This document shows, piece by piece, positions 33,242-42,865 of a stretch of 47,942 nt of DNA (positions are counted from its first letter, which is position 1; every line of letters starts with the position of its first letter). Both the position numbers and the translations under genes were made by a program. The stretch lies in the NCBI GenBank assembly GCA_020249465.1, contig JADCFP010000020.1, positions 1-47,942 of the forward strand, written 5' to 3'. A model generated the notes under the pieces. It did not search any database and was not told the DNA's origin. It saw only the letters and a program-made list of their open reading frames with translations. This DNA is from Roseomonas sp. (GTDB taxonomy: Bacteria > Pseudomonadota > Alphaproteobacteria > Acetobacterales > Acetobacteraceae).

Positions 33242-34914
33242 GCTCCTTCCGGCGCCCAGGGGGCGGGCGCGCGCGCTTCAATATCCGTCACCACATCAAC
33301 TACCACGGTATCTGGCGACGCCATGGCCTCTCGCAGTGCGGGGCCGATATCTTCGGGCCGTTCCACGCGAATGCCATTCAAACCGAAGGAACGCGCAACA
33401 GCGGTGAAATCCGTGGGCCCAAAACGCAGGATCTCTTCCGCCGCACCGGGGCGATTACCCGCGCTCCGCTTGAAATTCGGCCAGCCCTGACCAAAGCCAG
33501 AATTATTGTTGACCACCAGCGTTACCGAAATGCCGCGCCGTCGCGCTGTTTCAAGCTCCGCCAAATGATAATAGAGCGCACCATCACCAGACCAGCAGAC
33601 AACTTTCCGATCAGGTGCCGCGCATTTCGCGCCAAGTGCAGCCGGGAAAGACCAGCCAAGTGATCCCGCCGCGCGCAAGTAAGTCTGCCCCGGTTCCAGA
33701 TCCACCATGGTCGCGGTCCAGATGCCGGAGTAGCCCGTATCTGCCACAAGAATCCCATCGGTAGGCATAGCAGCGGTGATTTCCGCTGCAAGCCGCGCAG
33801 GGTCAATCGGCTTCGCCTCACTCGCGAAACGCGGCGCCATTTCTGCGCGCCAGGCGGCCATTTGCGCCTGTGCCGAGGCCAAGTAAGCACCATCGCGCTT
33901 CGGCTTGCCAAGCGCTGCGGCTAAAGCCGCCAGCGCTGCACGCGGATCACCCTGCACCGCAACCGCCGCCGGGTAGGAACGGTCGAATTCATGCGGATCA
34001 GCATCAATCTGCACAATTGCCGCACCGGCTACCGGCGTGCGCCAGTAATTGGTCAGCATATCGCCCGTATCGGCACCAACAAACAGGATCAAATCCGCTT
34101 CCTGCAGGATGCGATTGGCCGGCGGCGCAGCATAGGCACCCGCCACGCCGATATGCAGCGGATGACGCGTTGAAATCATCCCGCGCGCCCCAAGCGCTGT
34201 GGCAATCGGCGCGGCGAGCGCTTCCGCCACCATCAACACCTCCGCGCCGCAGCCCGAAAGTGCCGCCGCATCACCCGCCACAATCGCAACCTTTGGTGCC
34301 GCCAGCAGCGCGCGTGCTGCCGCTTCAATCGCCGCCATATCCGGCCCTGGGCGATGCATCGGCATGCGGAAGGCAGAAAGATCAGCGATAGGTGCCGCGA
34401 CCTTACTATTCTCAATCACCTCAGCCTGCAAGCCGAACAAATCAAGATGCACCGGGCGCGGCGGCAGCGCCACGGATGCGGCAAAAGCTTGGCGCAGAAC
34501 GCGCGGCAGATCGGCGGCATCCGCGACATCTGTCCGCATCTTGGTGACAGGTGAGAAAAACGGCGCGTGATCCACTTCCTGATAGGCATTGCGATGCTGA
34601 TGCGCCGGCACCTTGCGTCCCGTCAGCGCAATGATAGGCGCGCGCGACAAATAGGCATCCTGCAACCCAGCCGCGAGGTTCGCCGCGCCCACTGATTGCG
34701 CCGCGACAATGCCCGGCCTGCCCGATACCCGCGCATAGCCATCCGCCATATAGACTGCGGCTTTTTCCGTGTGCGCGAGGACCGGCTGCACCCCGGCATC
34801 ACCCAGCGCCAACAAGGTCCGCCGCAAGACCGCATCAACGAAAAACACATGCGTCTGGCCCGAAGCGGCGATGCTGCCGGCCAGCCATTGCGCCCCTGTC
34901 ATGGTCTCGGCCAT
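33238..34914 (-). CDS. Thiamine-diphosphate-dependent enzyme, acetolactate-synthase-like
   Basis: This 558-aa protein has three domains: an N-terminal pyrimidine-binding domain with catalytic Glu50 in HTEKAAVYMADGYAR, a central domain and a C-terminal diphosphate-binding domain. The last carries GDGALYYHLAELETARRRGI and VNNNSGFG, a GDG-x(25-30)-NN Mg/ThDP motif. The protein resembles acetolactate synthase large subunit-like and benzoylformate decarboxylase-like enzymes. No ilvH-type regulatory subunit is nearby, so branched-chain synthesis is unlikely. Being first in an operon with a hydroxyacyl-CoA dehydrogenase and an SDR, it probably makes or breaks a C-C bond in a catabolic route. It diverges from a Bug receptor across 77 bp. 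Confidence 0.92.
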   Translation of the reverse strand: MAETMTGAQWLAGSIAASGQTHVFFVDAVLRRTLLALGDAGVQPVLAHTEKAAVYMADGYARVSGRPGIVAAQSVGAANLAAGLQDAYLSRAPIIALTGRKVPAHQHRNAYQEVDHAPFFSPVTKMRTDVADAADLPRVLRQAFAASVALPPRPVHLDLFGLQAEVIENSKVAAPIADLSAFRMPMHRPGPDMAAIEAAARALLAAPKVAIVAGDAAALSGCGAEVLMVAEALAAPIATALGARGMISTRHPLHIGVAGAYAAPPANRILQEADLILFVGADTGDMLTNYWRTPVAGAAIVQIDADPHEFDRSYPAAVAVQGDPRAALAALAAALGKPKRDGAYLASAQAQMAAWRAEMAPRFASEAKPIDPARLAAEITAAMPTDGILVADTGYSGIWTATMVDLEPGQTYLRAAGSLGWSFPAALGAKCAAPDRKVVCWSGDGALYYHLAELETARRRGISVTLVVNNNSGFGQGWPNFKRSAGNRPGAAEEILRFGPTDFTAVARSFGLNGIRVERPEDIGPALREAMASPDTVVVDVVTDIEARAPAPWAPEGA

Positions 34915-34991
34915 GGCGCTTCCCTTCCCCTGCTTTCCGGGTTTAGCCTGCCTGTATCAGCCCGCGCCGACAAGCGGGCAGGAGGAAACGA

Positions 34992-35924
34992 ATGAAGAGA
35001 TATGTCATCGCGCTTGCCGTGAGCCTAACCGCCTGGGCGATGCCTGCCATGGCGCAAATCTCCATGGTGGTGAATTTCTCCGCCGGCGGCCCGTCCGATA
35101 TCGTGGCACGGCTCATGCAAAATGACATGGCGGCCGCACTCGGCCAGCCCGTTGTCGTGCGCAATGTGGTGGGCGCTGGCGGCACCATCGGCACGGCAGA
35201 AGTGGCGCGCGCGCGGCCCGATGGGCAGACCATCCTGCTTTCCCCCATCGGCCCCATCGCCATCCAGCCACATTTTCGCAGCAACCTGACTTATAAGCTC
35301 GAAAACCTCGCCGCGATTTGCCAGGTGGCCGATAGCCCGGTGATCATGATGACACCGAAAAATTCCGGCATGAAGCGCGTGGCCGATGTGATTGCGCGTG
35401 CGCGGGCCGAGAATGGCGGCATGCCCTTCGCCTCTACCGGCGCTGGCAGCATTCCGCATATTTCCATGGTGGCGCTGATGCGCGCGGCGAATATCCAAAT
35501 GAACCACGTGCCGTTTCGTGGTTCGGGTGAGGTGATGCTCGCGTTCCAACAGGGGCAATTGCAGCTTTTCACGGACCAGACCTTGTTGATCCGTCAATAT
35601 GATCTACACCCGATTGCCTTTCTGACCGAGGCACGCAATCCGGACTTCCCCGATGTGCCGACCATGCGCGAAGAAGGCCATGACCTGGTCTATACGATCT
35701 GGAGCGGCCTTTACGCCCCCGCCGGCACGCCGGAACCTGTTATGGCGCGGCTGGAAGCCGCCTGCGAAAGGGCAGTGAAGGCCGAGGGCTTCATTGAGGG
35801 CATGAAGCGCGTGGCCCAGCCCATTCTCTATCGCAACCGCGCCGATTTCGCCGCTTTCTCCCGCGCGGAGAGCGAGAAGTTCCGCAGCCTGATTGAAGCA
35901 ACCGGGCTCCGTTCCGCGGAATAA
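34992..35924 (+). CDS. Bug-family tripartite tricarboxylate transporter receptor
   Basis: This 310-aa periplasmic receptor is preceded by a strong AGGAGG 6 nt before the ATG. A Sec signal peptide MKRYVIALAVSLTAWAMPAMAQ is cleaved probably after AMA. The mature part begins with SMVVNFSAGGPSDIVARLM, then VVRNVVGAGGTIGTAEVARARPDGQ, MNHVPFRGSGEVMLAF and a C-terminal EKFRSLIEATG. It has no permease partner nearby. Its position divergent from the TPP-enzyme operon (77 bp) suggests shared control, with the receptor perhaps capturing that pathway's substrate. Confidence 0.93.
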   Translation: MKRYVIALAVSLTAWAMPAMAQISMVVNFSAGGPSDIVARLMQNDMAAALGQPVVVRNVVGAGGTIGTAEVARARPDGQTILLSPIGPIAIQPHFRSNLTYKLENLAAICQVADSPVIMMTPKNSGMKRVADVIARARAENGGMPFASTGAGSIPHISMVALMRAANIQMNHVPFRGSGEVMLAFQQGQLQLFTDQTLLIRQYDLHPIAFLTEARNPDFPDVPTMREEGHDLVYTIWSGLYAPAGTPEPVMARLEAACERAVKAEGFIEGMKRVAQPILYRNRADFAAFSRAESEKFRSLIEATGLRSAE

Positions 35925-35984
35925 GGCCCCCAGCTCCGGGGCGGGCCGGTTGCGCCGGGGGCTGCTTCGCGCTACCGCCCCCGG

Positions 35985-37055
35985 GTGCTGGCTCAACAAA
36001 CCCCTTTGCGGCTGGATGATTATGATTTCATCCTGCCTGAACACCTGATCGCACAGGCGCCCATCCGCCCGCGCGATGCTGCGCGTATGCTCGTGGTGCG
36101 CCCGGATGGCCTGCAAGATCGCGGCGTGCGCGATCTGCCCGCCTTGCTTGGCCCTGGCGATGTCATGGTGGTGAATGATACGCGCGTGATCCCCGCGCGG
36201 CTCCATGCCAGGCGTGGCCAAGCGCGGGTTGAAATCATGCTGAACCGGCATGAGGCAGCGGGCATTTGGCATGCGCTGATCCGCAATGCCCGCCGCCTCA
36301 AGGCCGGGGATGAGATCGCGATTGAGGGCGCTGAGGAGTGCACCGCGCGCGTGCTGGATGACCCCGAAGGCGGCGCCACGCGGCTGGATTTCGGCCCCGA
36401 CCAGGCGCGGTTGGCCGCAGCGCTGGACAAGGCCGGTGAGGTTCCCTTGCCGCCCTATATCAGCCGCCCCGAAGGCCCAACCACCGAAGATACTAGTGAT
36501 TACCAAACGATTTTTGCGCGTCGCCCCGGCGCTGTCGCTGCCCCCACCGCAAGCCTGCATTTCACCGAGGCGCTGCTGCGAGCGCTTGATGCGCGCGGTG
36601 TTGCGCGCGTGACCGTCACCCTGCATGTCGGCGCCGGCACTTTCCTGCCGGTGCGCACCGATGATGCGCGGGCGCACAAGCTGCATGAGGAATGGGGCGA
36701 AATCACCCCGGAAGCCGCCGCGCAATTGAACGCGACGCGCGCGGCGCGCGGGCGCATCATCGCCATAGGCACCACCGCCTTGCGCCTGTTGGAAAGCGCG
36801 GTGCAACCGGATGGCAGCATCACGCCCTTTTGCGGCCTGACGGATTTATATCTGCTGCCGGGCCATACCTTCCGCAGCGCTGATGCGCTGATGACGAATT
36901 TCCACTTGCCGCGCAGCACACTGTTTATGCTTGTTTGCGCCTTTGCCGGTGACCAGCACATGCGCACCGCCTATGCCCATGCCATCGCGCAACAATATCG
37001 CTTCTATTCCTATGGCGATTCATCCCTGCTGTTTCGCGCGGGTGATGCGCCATGA
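35985..37055 (+). CDS. queA: S-adenosylmethionine:tRNA ribosyltransferase-isomerase
   Basis: QueA transfers the ribosyl part of S-adenosylmethionine to preQ1 in tRNA, giving epoxyqueuosine. The protein has up to 356 aa with [16 protein letters not shown] near the N-terminus, [51 protein letters not shown] and a late [19 protein letters not shown], all family hallmarks. The start shown is a GTG. A TTG at 36006, seven codons later, would give a more typical N-terminus. Neither has a clear Shine-Dalgarno sequence. A GC-rich region separates it from the Bug gene. It is the first gene of a six-gene overlapping operon. Confidence 0.96.
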   Translation: MLAQQTPLRLDDYDFILPEHLIAQAPIRPRDAARMLVVRPDGLQDRGVRDLPALLGPGDVMVVNDTRVIPARLHARRGQARVEIMLNRHEAAGIWHALIRNARRLKAGDEIAIEGAEECTARVLDDPEGGATRLDFGPDQARLAAALDKAGEVPLPPYISRPEGPTTEDTSDYQTIFARRPGAVAAPTASLHFTEALLRALDARGVARVTVTLHVGAGTFLPVRTDDARAHKLHEEWGEITPEAAAQLNATRAARGRIIAIGTTALRLLESAVQPDGSITPFCGLTDLYLLPGHTFRSADALMTNFHLPRSTLFMLVCAFAGDQHMRTAYAHAIAQQYRFYSYGDSSLLFRAGDAP

Positions 37056-38176
37056 CACTTTCCTGGCAGCATGAAGACCAAGATGGCGCCGCGCGCGCCG
37101 GTGTCTTGTACACGGCCCATGGCACCGTGCCCACACCTGTTTTCATGCCCGTTGGCACCGCCGGTACGGTCAAGGCCATGACCGCGGATGCGGTGCGCGC
37201 CACCGGTGCGCGCATGGTTCTCGGCAATACCTATCATTTGATGTTGCGGCCTGGCGCTGAACGCATCGCGCGGCTGGGTGGTCTCCACCGCTTCATGGAT
37301 TGGCACGGGCCGATCCTGACCGATTCCGGCGGCTTCCAAGTCATGTCGCTGGCGGGCTTGCGCAAGATGGATGCGGATGGCGTCACCTTTCAAAGCCATG
37401 TGGATGGATCACGCCATCGGCTGACACCGGAACGCAGTGTCGAAATCCAGCATCTGCTCGGTGCTGATGTCACCATGTGTTTTGATGAATGCACGCCCTT
37501 TCCCGCCACACATGAACAAGCCGCGACTTCCATGCGGCTTTCCATGCGCTGGGCGGCGCGCAGCCGTGCCGCCTTTGTGCCGCGTGCGGGGCATGGCCTG
37601 TTCGGCATTGTCCAGGGCAGTGTTTTCCCTGATCTGCGCGCGGAAAGTGTCGCGGCACTCACCGGCATTGGCTTTGAAGGCTATGCGGTGGGCGGGCTTG
37701 CTGTTGGTGAAGGCCAGGAAGCCATGTTCACCACGCTGGAATGCACCACACCCCTGCTACCCAGCGACAAGCCGCGCTATCTGATGGGTGTGGGCACGCC
37801 TTCTGATCTGATCGGTGCGGTGCGGCGCGGCATAGATATGTTCGATTGCGTTATGCCCACGCGTTCGGGCCGCACCGGGCGCGCCTATACGCGGGGCGGC
37901 GTGATCAATATCCGCAACGCCCGCCATTCTGAGGATAACCGCCCGCTTGATCCTGACTGCCCCTGCCCCGCTTGTAGGGGCCATTCGCGTGCCTATCTGC
38001 ATCACCTGTTCAAGGCAAATGAAATGCTGGGGCCCATGCTGCTGACGTGGCACAATATCCAATACTATCAGGACCTGATGGCGGAACTCCGCGCCGGTAT
38101 TCTGGCAGGCGATCTCGCCGGCACTGCCGCGCGCATTGAAGCCGGCTGGCAGGCGGAAAAGGAAAATGCAGCATGA
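37052..38176 (+). CDS. tgt: tRNA-guanine transglycosylase
   Basis: Tgt exchanges guanine at the wobble position of GUN-anticodon tRNAs for preQ1. The 374-aa protein has the TIM-barrel motifs [22 protein letters not shown], Asp91 in [19 protein letters not shown], the nucleophile Asp265 in [11 protein letters not shown], and the zinc site Cys303, Cys305, Cys308 and His334. The 31-residue spacing from the first Cys to the His is the same as in the Zymomonas enzyme. It overlaps queA and queF by 4 bp on each side (ATGA), so synthesis of the modification enzymes is tightly linked. Confidence 0.98.
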   Translation: MTLSWQHEDQDGAARAGVLYTAHGTVPTPVFMPVGTAGTVKAMTADAVRATGARMVLGNTYHLMLRPGAERIARLGGLHRFMDWHGPILTDSGGFQVMSLAGLRKMDADGVTFQSHVDGSRHRLTPERSVEIQHLLGADVTMCFDECTPFPATHEQAATSMRLSMRWAARSRAAFVPRAGHGLFGIVQGSVFPDLRAESVAALTGIGFEGYAVGGLAVGEGQEAMFTTLECTTPLLPSDKPRYLMGVGTPSDLIGAVRRGIDMFDCVMPTRSGRTGRAYTRGGVINIRNARHSEDNRPLDPDCPCPACRGHSRAYLHHLFKANEMLGPMLLTWHNIQYYQDLMAELRAGILAGDLAGTAARIEAGWQAEKENAA

Positions 38177-38631
38177 GCGATCTTTCGCAACTTTCGCAAC
38201 TTGGCCAGACCACTCAGCAACCACAAAGCCCGGAACAGGCAGTGTTGGAACGTGTGGGCAATCCGCATCCTGGCCTGCGCTATTGCATCCGCTTTACCGC
38301 GCCGGAATTCACATCACTTTGCCCACTCACGGGACAGCCGGATTTCGCGCATTTGGTGATTGATTACGTGCCGGATGCCTGGATTGTGGAAAGCAAATCG
38401 CTGAAGCTTTATCTTGCTTCCTTTCGCAATCATGGGGCGTTCCATGAAGCCTGCACGCTTGATATCGCGCAGCGCCTGATGGGCTTGCTCGCGCCGCATT
38501 GGCTGCGCATCGGCGGCTATTGGTATCCGCGCGGCGGTATTCCGATTGATGTCTTCTGGCAAAGCGGCACACCGCCGGAAGCGGTTTGGATTCCCGCGCA
38601 GGAAGTGCAGCCCTATCGTGGGCGCGGCTGA
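38173..38631 (+). CDS. queF: NADPH-dependent 7-cyano-7-deazaguanine reductase
   Basis: QueF reduces the nitrile of preQ0 to the amine of preQ1 with two NADPH. At 152 aa it is the short single-domain (tunnelling-fold) form, not the longer E. coli type. The catalytic Cys50 and Asp57 are in [14 protein letters not shown]. The QueF motif [11 protein letters not shown] (73-83) binds NADPH, and FHEACT with its Glu recognises the substrate. The Gln- and Ser-rich first 20 residues look disordered. It overlaps tgt by 4 bp and the queG start by 14 bp. Confidence 0.97.
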   Translation: MSDLSQLSQLGQTTQQPQSPEQAVLERVGNPHPGLRYCIRFTAPEFTSLCPLTGQPDFAHLVIDYVPDAWIVESKSLKLYLASFRNHGAFHEACTLDIAQRLMGLLAPHWLRIGGYWYPRGGIPIDVFWQSGTPPEAVWIPAQEVQPYRGRG

Positions 38632-39655
38632 CGCCATTCGGGCGGAGGCTCAGCGCCTCGGCTTCGATGCTATTGGCTTTGCGCCAGCGCGGCTGGGGCC
38701 GGAGGCGCGCGAAAGGCTCCAAGAATTCCTCGCGGCCGGCATGCATGGCGGGATGGGCTGGATGGAAGCCCGCGCCGACCAACGCGCCGATCCGCGCGTA
38801 CTTTGGCCTGAAGCACGCAGCGTGATCGCCCTTGGCCTGTCCTATGCGCCTGAGACCGATCCGCTGGAAAGCCTCGTCTGGCGGGACCGCGCAACGATCA
38901 GCGTTTATGCCCGCAATCGCGATTATCATGATGTGGTCAAGAAGCGCCTGAAGGCGTTGGCGCGTTGGATGGTGGCGGAATTTGCTGATGTCGGCGTCAA
39001 GGTTTTTGTCGATACCGCGCCGGTAATGGAAAAACCCTTGGCGCAGCAGGCGGGTTTGGGCTGGCAGGGCAAGCATACCAATCTAGTCTCCCGCACCCAT
39101 GGTTCATGGTTATTCCTTGGTGAAATTTACACCACGCTCGATCTCAGCCTTGATGCGCCTGAGGTTGATCATTGCGGTTCTTGCTCGCGCTGCCTTGATA
39201 TCTGCCCGACCAAGGCATTCCCCGCGCCTTATCGGCTGGATGCGCGGCGCTGCATTTCCTACCTGACCATCGAACATCACGGCCCGATCCCTGAGGAATT
39301 TCGCAAGCTCATGGGCAATCGCATCTATGGCTGTGATGATTGCCTGGCGGTCTGCCCCTGGAATAAATTCGCCGCTGTGCATGAAGAACCGGCCTTTGCA
39401 CCGCGCGCGGAACTCACCGCGCCAAAACTGGCGGAATTGGCCGCGCTGGATGATGCCGCCTTTCGCGCCCTGTTTTCCGGCAGCCCCATCAAGCGTATCG
39501 GGCGCAATCGCTTCATCCGCAATGTGCTGATTGCCATTGGCAATTCCAACGATCCCAGCTTGCAGGAAACCGCGCGCGCGCTTTGCACCGATGCTGACCC
39601 CGTGGTGGCCGAAGCTGCCGCCTGGGCCGCCGCACAATTGGACCAAACCGCATGA
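38618..39655 (+). CDS. queG: Epoxyqueuosine reductase
   Basis: QueG reduces epoxyqueuosine in tRNA to queuosine using cobalamin and two 4Fe-4S clusters. From the GTG at 38618 it has 345 aa, with [11 protein letters not shown] at the N-terminus and the catalytic Asp132 in [14 protein letters not shown]. Cluster ligands are Cys186/189/192/196 in [11 protein letters not shown] and Cys212 with Cys239/242/246 in CDDCLAVC. The frame is open further upstream inside queF, but the GTG start gives the normal family N-terminus; AGGAAG lies about 12 nt before it. It overlaps queF by 14 bp and queC by 4 bp. Confidence 0.96.
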   Translation: MGAADAIRAEAQRLGFDAIGFAPARLGPEARERLQEFLAAGMHGGMGWMEARADQRADPRVLWPEARSVIALGLSYAPETDPLESLVWRDRATISVYARNRDYHDVVKKRLKALARWMVAEFADVGVKVFVDTAPVMEKPLAQQAGLGWQGKHTNLVSRTHGSWLFLGEIYTTLDLSLDAPEVDHCGSCSRCLDICPTKAFPAPYRLDARRCISYLTIEHHGPIPEEFRKLMGNRIYGCDDCLAVCPWNKFAAVHEEPAFAPRAELTAPKLAELAALDDAAFRALFSGSPIKRIGRNRFIRNVLIAIGNSNDPSLQETARALCTDADPVVAEAAAWAAAQLDQTA

Positions 39656-40359
39656 CCCAAGAAAAAGCCCTTGTCCTATTCAGCGGCGGGCAGGATTCCG
39701 CAACCTGCCTCGCCTGGGCCTTGGATCGTTTCGCAGAGGTCGAGACCATTGGCTTCGATTACGGCCAGCGCCACCGGATCGAACTCGATATCCGTGATGG
39801 TTTTCGAACCGCCTTACTGCAAGCGCGCCCGGAATGGCAGGCGAAACTCGGCCCCGATCATTTGATCCGGCTGGATGCGCTGGGTCAGGTCTCCGATACC
39901 GCGCTCACTTCAGAAACCACCATCGCCTTCAGCGCCGATGGCTTGCCCAATACTTTTGTGCCTGGCCGTAACATCATTTTCCTGAGCTTCGCCGCCGCCA
40001 TCGCCCATCGCCGCGGCATCAAACACATCGTGGGTGGCATGTGTGAGACGGATTACTCAGGCTATCCCGATTGCCGCGATGATACCATCAAGGCGCTGCA
40101 AGTGGCGCTCAACCTCGGCATGGATCGGCGCTTTGTCCTGGAAACGCCGCTGATGTGGCTGGACAAGGCCGCGACCTGGCGGCTGGCGGAAAGCCTGGGC
40201 GGCGCGCCCTTGGTGGATGCGATCCTGGAACATACCCATAGCTGCTATCTGGGGGATCGTAGCCAGCGCCACGCCTGGGGCTATGGCTGCAGCACCTGCC
40301 CTGCCTGCGACTTGCGCGCCAAGGGCTGGGCGGCCTATTCAGCCGCTGCAATCCCATGA
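39652..40359 (+). CDS. queC: 7-cyano-7-deazaguanine (preQ0) synthase
   Basis: QueC converts 7-carboxy-7-deazaguanine and ammonia to preQ0 with ATP. The 235-aa protein has the N-type PPi-loop [11 protein letters not shown] (9-19), the FDYGQRH segment, [32 protein letters not shown] and the C-terminal zinc-binding cysteines in CYLGD and CSTCPACDL. It is the only step before QueF encoded here; queD, queE and folE are not in the window. ATGA overlaps join it to queG and the transporter gene. Confidence 0.97.
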   Translation: MTQEKALVLFSGGQDSATCLAWALDRFAEVETIGFDYGQRHRIELDIRDGFRTALLQARPEWQAKLGPDHLIRLDALGQVSDTALTSETTIAFSADGLPNTFVPGRNIIFLSFAAAIAHRRGIKHIVGGMCETDYSGYPDCRDDTIKALQVALNLGMDRRFVLETPLMWLDKAATWRLAESLGGAPLVDAILEHTHSCYLGDRSQRHAWGYGCSTCPACDLRAKGWAAYSAAAIP

Positions 40360-40913
40360 ACCTTTCCCCCCGCCTTCAAGGCTTCGCCTTCCTGATCGGC
40401 TTCGCGCTCTGCATTCCAGCGGCGAATTGGATGATCGGGAATCTCGGTAGCTTCTGCGTGCCGAATGGCCCCTGCCTGATCCCGGTCGCGCCTGGCATCA
40501 TGGCACCATCCGGCGTGCTGATGATTGGTCTTGCGTTGGTGCTGCGGGATTTGGTGCAGCGCCGCCTGGGCCTTGCCTGGGCCTTTGCCGCCATTGCGCT
40601 TGGCGTGGTGCTTTCTGCCCTGCTCGCGCCGCCCGCTTTGGTGCTGGCCTCAGCAGCTGCTTTTCTACTGAGCGAGACCGCTGACTTGGCGGTTTATACA
40701 CCGCTGCAAAAACGCGGCCTGACACTGGCCGTCGCCGCAAGTGGTGCGGTTGGCCTTGTAGTGGATAGCGTCGTCTTTCTGTTTCTCGCCTTTGGCAGTC
40801 TGGATTTTCTGGCAGGCCAAATCATCGGCAAGGCCTGGATGGTATTACTGGCCTTGCCCTTCATTCACTGGCTGCGCCGTCATGATGCGCGGCGCGGCAT
40901 ACAGCCTGCCTGA
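40356..40913 (+). CDS. yhhQ: VUT/YhhQ-family queuosine precursor transporter
   Basis: This 185-aa membrane protein of the VUT family (DUF165, YhhQ) has about six helices. Family signs are [39 protein letters not shown], and the ending [28 protein letters not shown]. coli YhhQ imports preQ0 and preQ1. Here the position at the end of a queuosine operon, with a 4-bp overlap to queC, supports the same role. It would let the cell salvage precursors as well as make them. Its TGA stop directly abuts the stop of the convergent Bug gene. Confidence 0.93.
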   Translation: MNLSPRLQGFAFLIGFALCIPAANWMIGNLGSFCVPNGPCLIPVAPGIMAPSGVLMIGLALVLRDLVQRRLGLAWAFAAIALGVVLSALLAPPALVLASAAAFLLSETADLAVYTPLQKRGLTLAVAASGAVGLVVDSVVFLFLAFGSLDFLAGQIIGKAWMVLLALPFIHWLRRHDARRGIQPA

Positions 40914-41873
40914 TCAATCGGGGCGGATATTGAATTCGCGCACCACCGCGCCCCATTTCGCCACTTCGCCATCCAGAAAGCGCGCCAGGCCCGCAGGGTC
41001 AGACATCACCAGCCGCGCCTGTTGAGTTTGAGTCATTTGCGTGCGGATGCGTTCTTCGGAAAGGGTTTCACGCAAAGCATTATTCATGCGCACCACCAAT
41101 TCGGCAGGTGTGCCGGCAGGCGCGAAAACGCCCCACCAGGCTTCTGCCTGCAAGCCAGGAAAGCCGCTTTCCTCGGCCGTCGGCAAATCGCTCAAGGCGG
41201 GCAGCCGCGCGGGGCCGAATTGCGCCACCGCACGGAAAGTGCCGGCGGCGATCTGCGCCGCCACCAGTGCGGCAGAGCCGATCATCATATCCACTGTGCC
41301 TGCCATGGTGTCATTCACCGCAAGCCCACCGCTGCGATAGGGAATATGCGTCAGCCGCGTGCCGCTGCGCGCCTGGAACTGGATCATGGCCAAATGCCCG
41401 ATCGTGCCATTCCCGGTTGACCCGAAGGAAACCGCATCGGGCCGCGCCTTTGCCGCCGCCACCACATCCGCGAGTGAGCGAAACGGCTTATCCGCACGGC
41501 ACGCAATCACATAAGGCGCACCGCCAATCAGCATCACCGGGTCAAGATCACGCGTCAGGTTGAAGGGCAGATTGGCGAGCAGCGCCGGCATGGTTGCGTG
41601 GCTGTCAAAGGTCAGCAGCCAAGTCTGGCCATCGGGCCGCGCCTTGGCCACTGCATCCGTGCCGATGGACCCCGCCGCACCTGGGCGGTTTTCTACAATG
41701 ACCGTTGCGCCAAGACGCTGCATCAGCCCCGGAGAGACCAAGCGCGCCACCGCATCCGTTGAACCACCCGGCCCGAAGGGCACGACAATGCGTATGGCAT
41801 TGCCTTGGGCCTTGGCCGGCAGAATGCTTGCAGCGGCCAAACCGCCCAAGGCTGCACGACGTGTGAACTTCAT
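40914..41873 (-). CDS. Bug-family tripartite tricarboxylate transporter receptor
   Basis: This 319-aa periplasmic receptor starts at 41873 with MKFTRRAALGGLAAASILPAKAQG, a signal peptide with a twin-Arg start, after a GGGGGA box. The mature segments IRIVVPFGPGGSTDAVARLVS, VIVENRPGAAGSIGTDAVAKARPDGQ, THIPYRSGGLAVNDTMAG and FPGLQAEAWWGVFAP are family hallmarks. It is third in a trio with a PBP2-fold protein and a second Bug gene, 28 bp after the former. No permease genes are present. Its stop codon is directly adjacent to the yhhQ stop on the other strand. Confidence 0.93.
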   Translation of the reverse strand: MKFTRRAALGGLAAASILPAKAQGNAIRIVVPFGPGGSTDAVARLVSPGLMQRLGATVIVENRPGAAGSIGTDAVAKARPDGQTWLLTFDSHATMPALLANLPFNLTRDLDPVMLIGGAPYVIACRADKPFRSLADVVAAAKARPDAVSFGSTGNGTIGHLAMIQFQARSGTRLTHIPYRSGGLAVNDTMAGTVDMMIGSAALVAAQIAAGTFRAVAQFGPARLPALSDLPTAEESGFPGLQAEAWWGVFAPAGTPAELVVRMNNALRETLSEERIRTQMTQTQQARLVMSDPAGLARFLDGEVAKWGAVVREFNIRPD

Positions 41874-41901
41874 GATGCGGTCCCCCATTCGTTTCTTATG
41901 C

Positions 41902-42858
41902 CTATTCCATCAGATCGAGCACGGAAGGATGAAACAACTCCTCCGTTTCTATCTGCCGCGCCGCTAGCCCATCTTCCACTGCATAGCGGATCATGGCGGC
42001 AATCTCGTCCCGGTTGCGCTTAAAGCCATAGGGCCAGGGATTGCCGCCAAAAATTGCGCTTTGCGCTTCCGCTTCCGCCGCGATCCAGGGCAGCGACACA
42101 CGCAGCACATTCACCAGCGACATTTCCGCCAAAGACGCTGCCTTGGCCGCGCTGAACGCCCGAAACAATTCCACCGGCAACCAAGGATGGCGTTCCGCCA
42201 CATCCTTGCGCACCGCTAGGCAATGCATGATCGGGAAAAAGCCCGAAGCGCGGAACCAGCTTTCCTCTTCCCGCCGATAATCCGGGAAAAGCCGCGCAAC
42301 TGGCGCACTGCCATTACTGAAACAAGCCGGCGGGCGGGGCGCGATCAGCGCATCAATCCGCCCGGTTGCCAGCGCTTCTTCCAAGGGTTCCCCCATGGGC
42401 TTCACCTTGAAGCCATCCGGCAGCGTAATCGCCACACGTTCACCGCCGGTACGCCAGGAAATGCCCTTCGTGTCCACGCCGTAATGGTCACGCAAAATGC
42501 CGCGTACCCAAAGCGCTGCGGTTTGCTGATATTCCGGCAGGCCGATCTCTCGCCCCGCCAAATCAGCCGCGCTATTGATGCCGCGATCCGTACGGATGTA
42601 GATCGCCGAATGCCGAAAGGCGCGCGAAAGAAACACCGGCACGCCGATATAAGGCGCATCACCGCGCGCGCTGGTGACGATATGGCTGCCCATGGATAGT
42701 TCCGAGATATCAAAGGCACGGTCGCGCAGCGCACGGCGGAAGATATCCTCGGGCTCACCGGGCAAAAAGGTGATGTCAGCGCCCGGCACCTTGAAGCGCC
42801 CTTCCATCAAGGGGCGCGTACGATCCGTGGCAGTGCAGGCAAGGCTCAGAGAAATCAT
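41902..42858 (-). CDS. PBP2-fold protein related to 4,5-dihydroxyphthalate decarboxylase
   Basis: This 318-aa protein is of the Pht5/4,5-dihydroxyphthalate decarboxylase-like group. It shows the opening LSLACTATDRTRPLMEGRF, AFDISELSMGSHIV, INSAADLAGREIGLPEYQQTAALWVRGIL and the C-terminal NRDEIAAMIRYAVEDGL. No signal peptide is seen, so it is likely cytoplasmic. A related shorter protein is at 21634-22482. The family includes genuine decarboxylases of phthalate degradation but also many proteins annotated as binding proteins, so the function is open. It lies 7 bp after one Bug gene and 28 bp before another. A decarboxylase acting on an aromatic acid taken up by those receptors is one possible reading. 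Confidence 0.85.
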   Translation of the reverse strand: MISLSLACTATDRTRPLMEGRFKVPGADITFLPGEPEDIFRRALRDRAFDISELSMGSHIVTSARGDAPYIGVPVFLSRAFRHSAIYIRTDRGINSAADLAGREIGLPEYQQTAALWVRGILRDHYGVDTKGISWRTGGERVAITLPDGFKVKPMGEPLEEALATGRIDALIAPRPPACFSNGSAPVARLFPDYRREEESWFRASGFFPIMHCLAVRKDVAERHPWLPVELFRAFSAAKAASLAEMSLVNVLRVSLPWIAAEAEAQSAIFGGNPWPYGFKRNRDEIAAMIRYAVEDGLAARQIETEELFHPSVLDLME

Positions 42859-42865
42859 TGCTGGA

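Noticed and set aside
33238-34914. Biosynthetic acetolactate synthase (ilvB)
   Set aside because: There is no regulatory subunit and no other branched-chain genes, and it sits in a catabolic-looking operon; only the superfamily is claimed.
35925-35984. preQ1 riboswitch or terminator before queA
   Set aside because: The 60-bp gap is GC-rich with several weak pairing options, but has no preQ1-I/II consensus and no T-run.
35604-36806. 400-codon open frame on the minus strand
   Set aside because: It covers the end of a Bug gene and most of queA in antisense; no domain.
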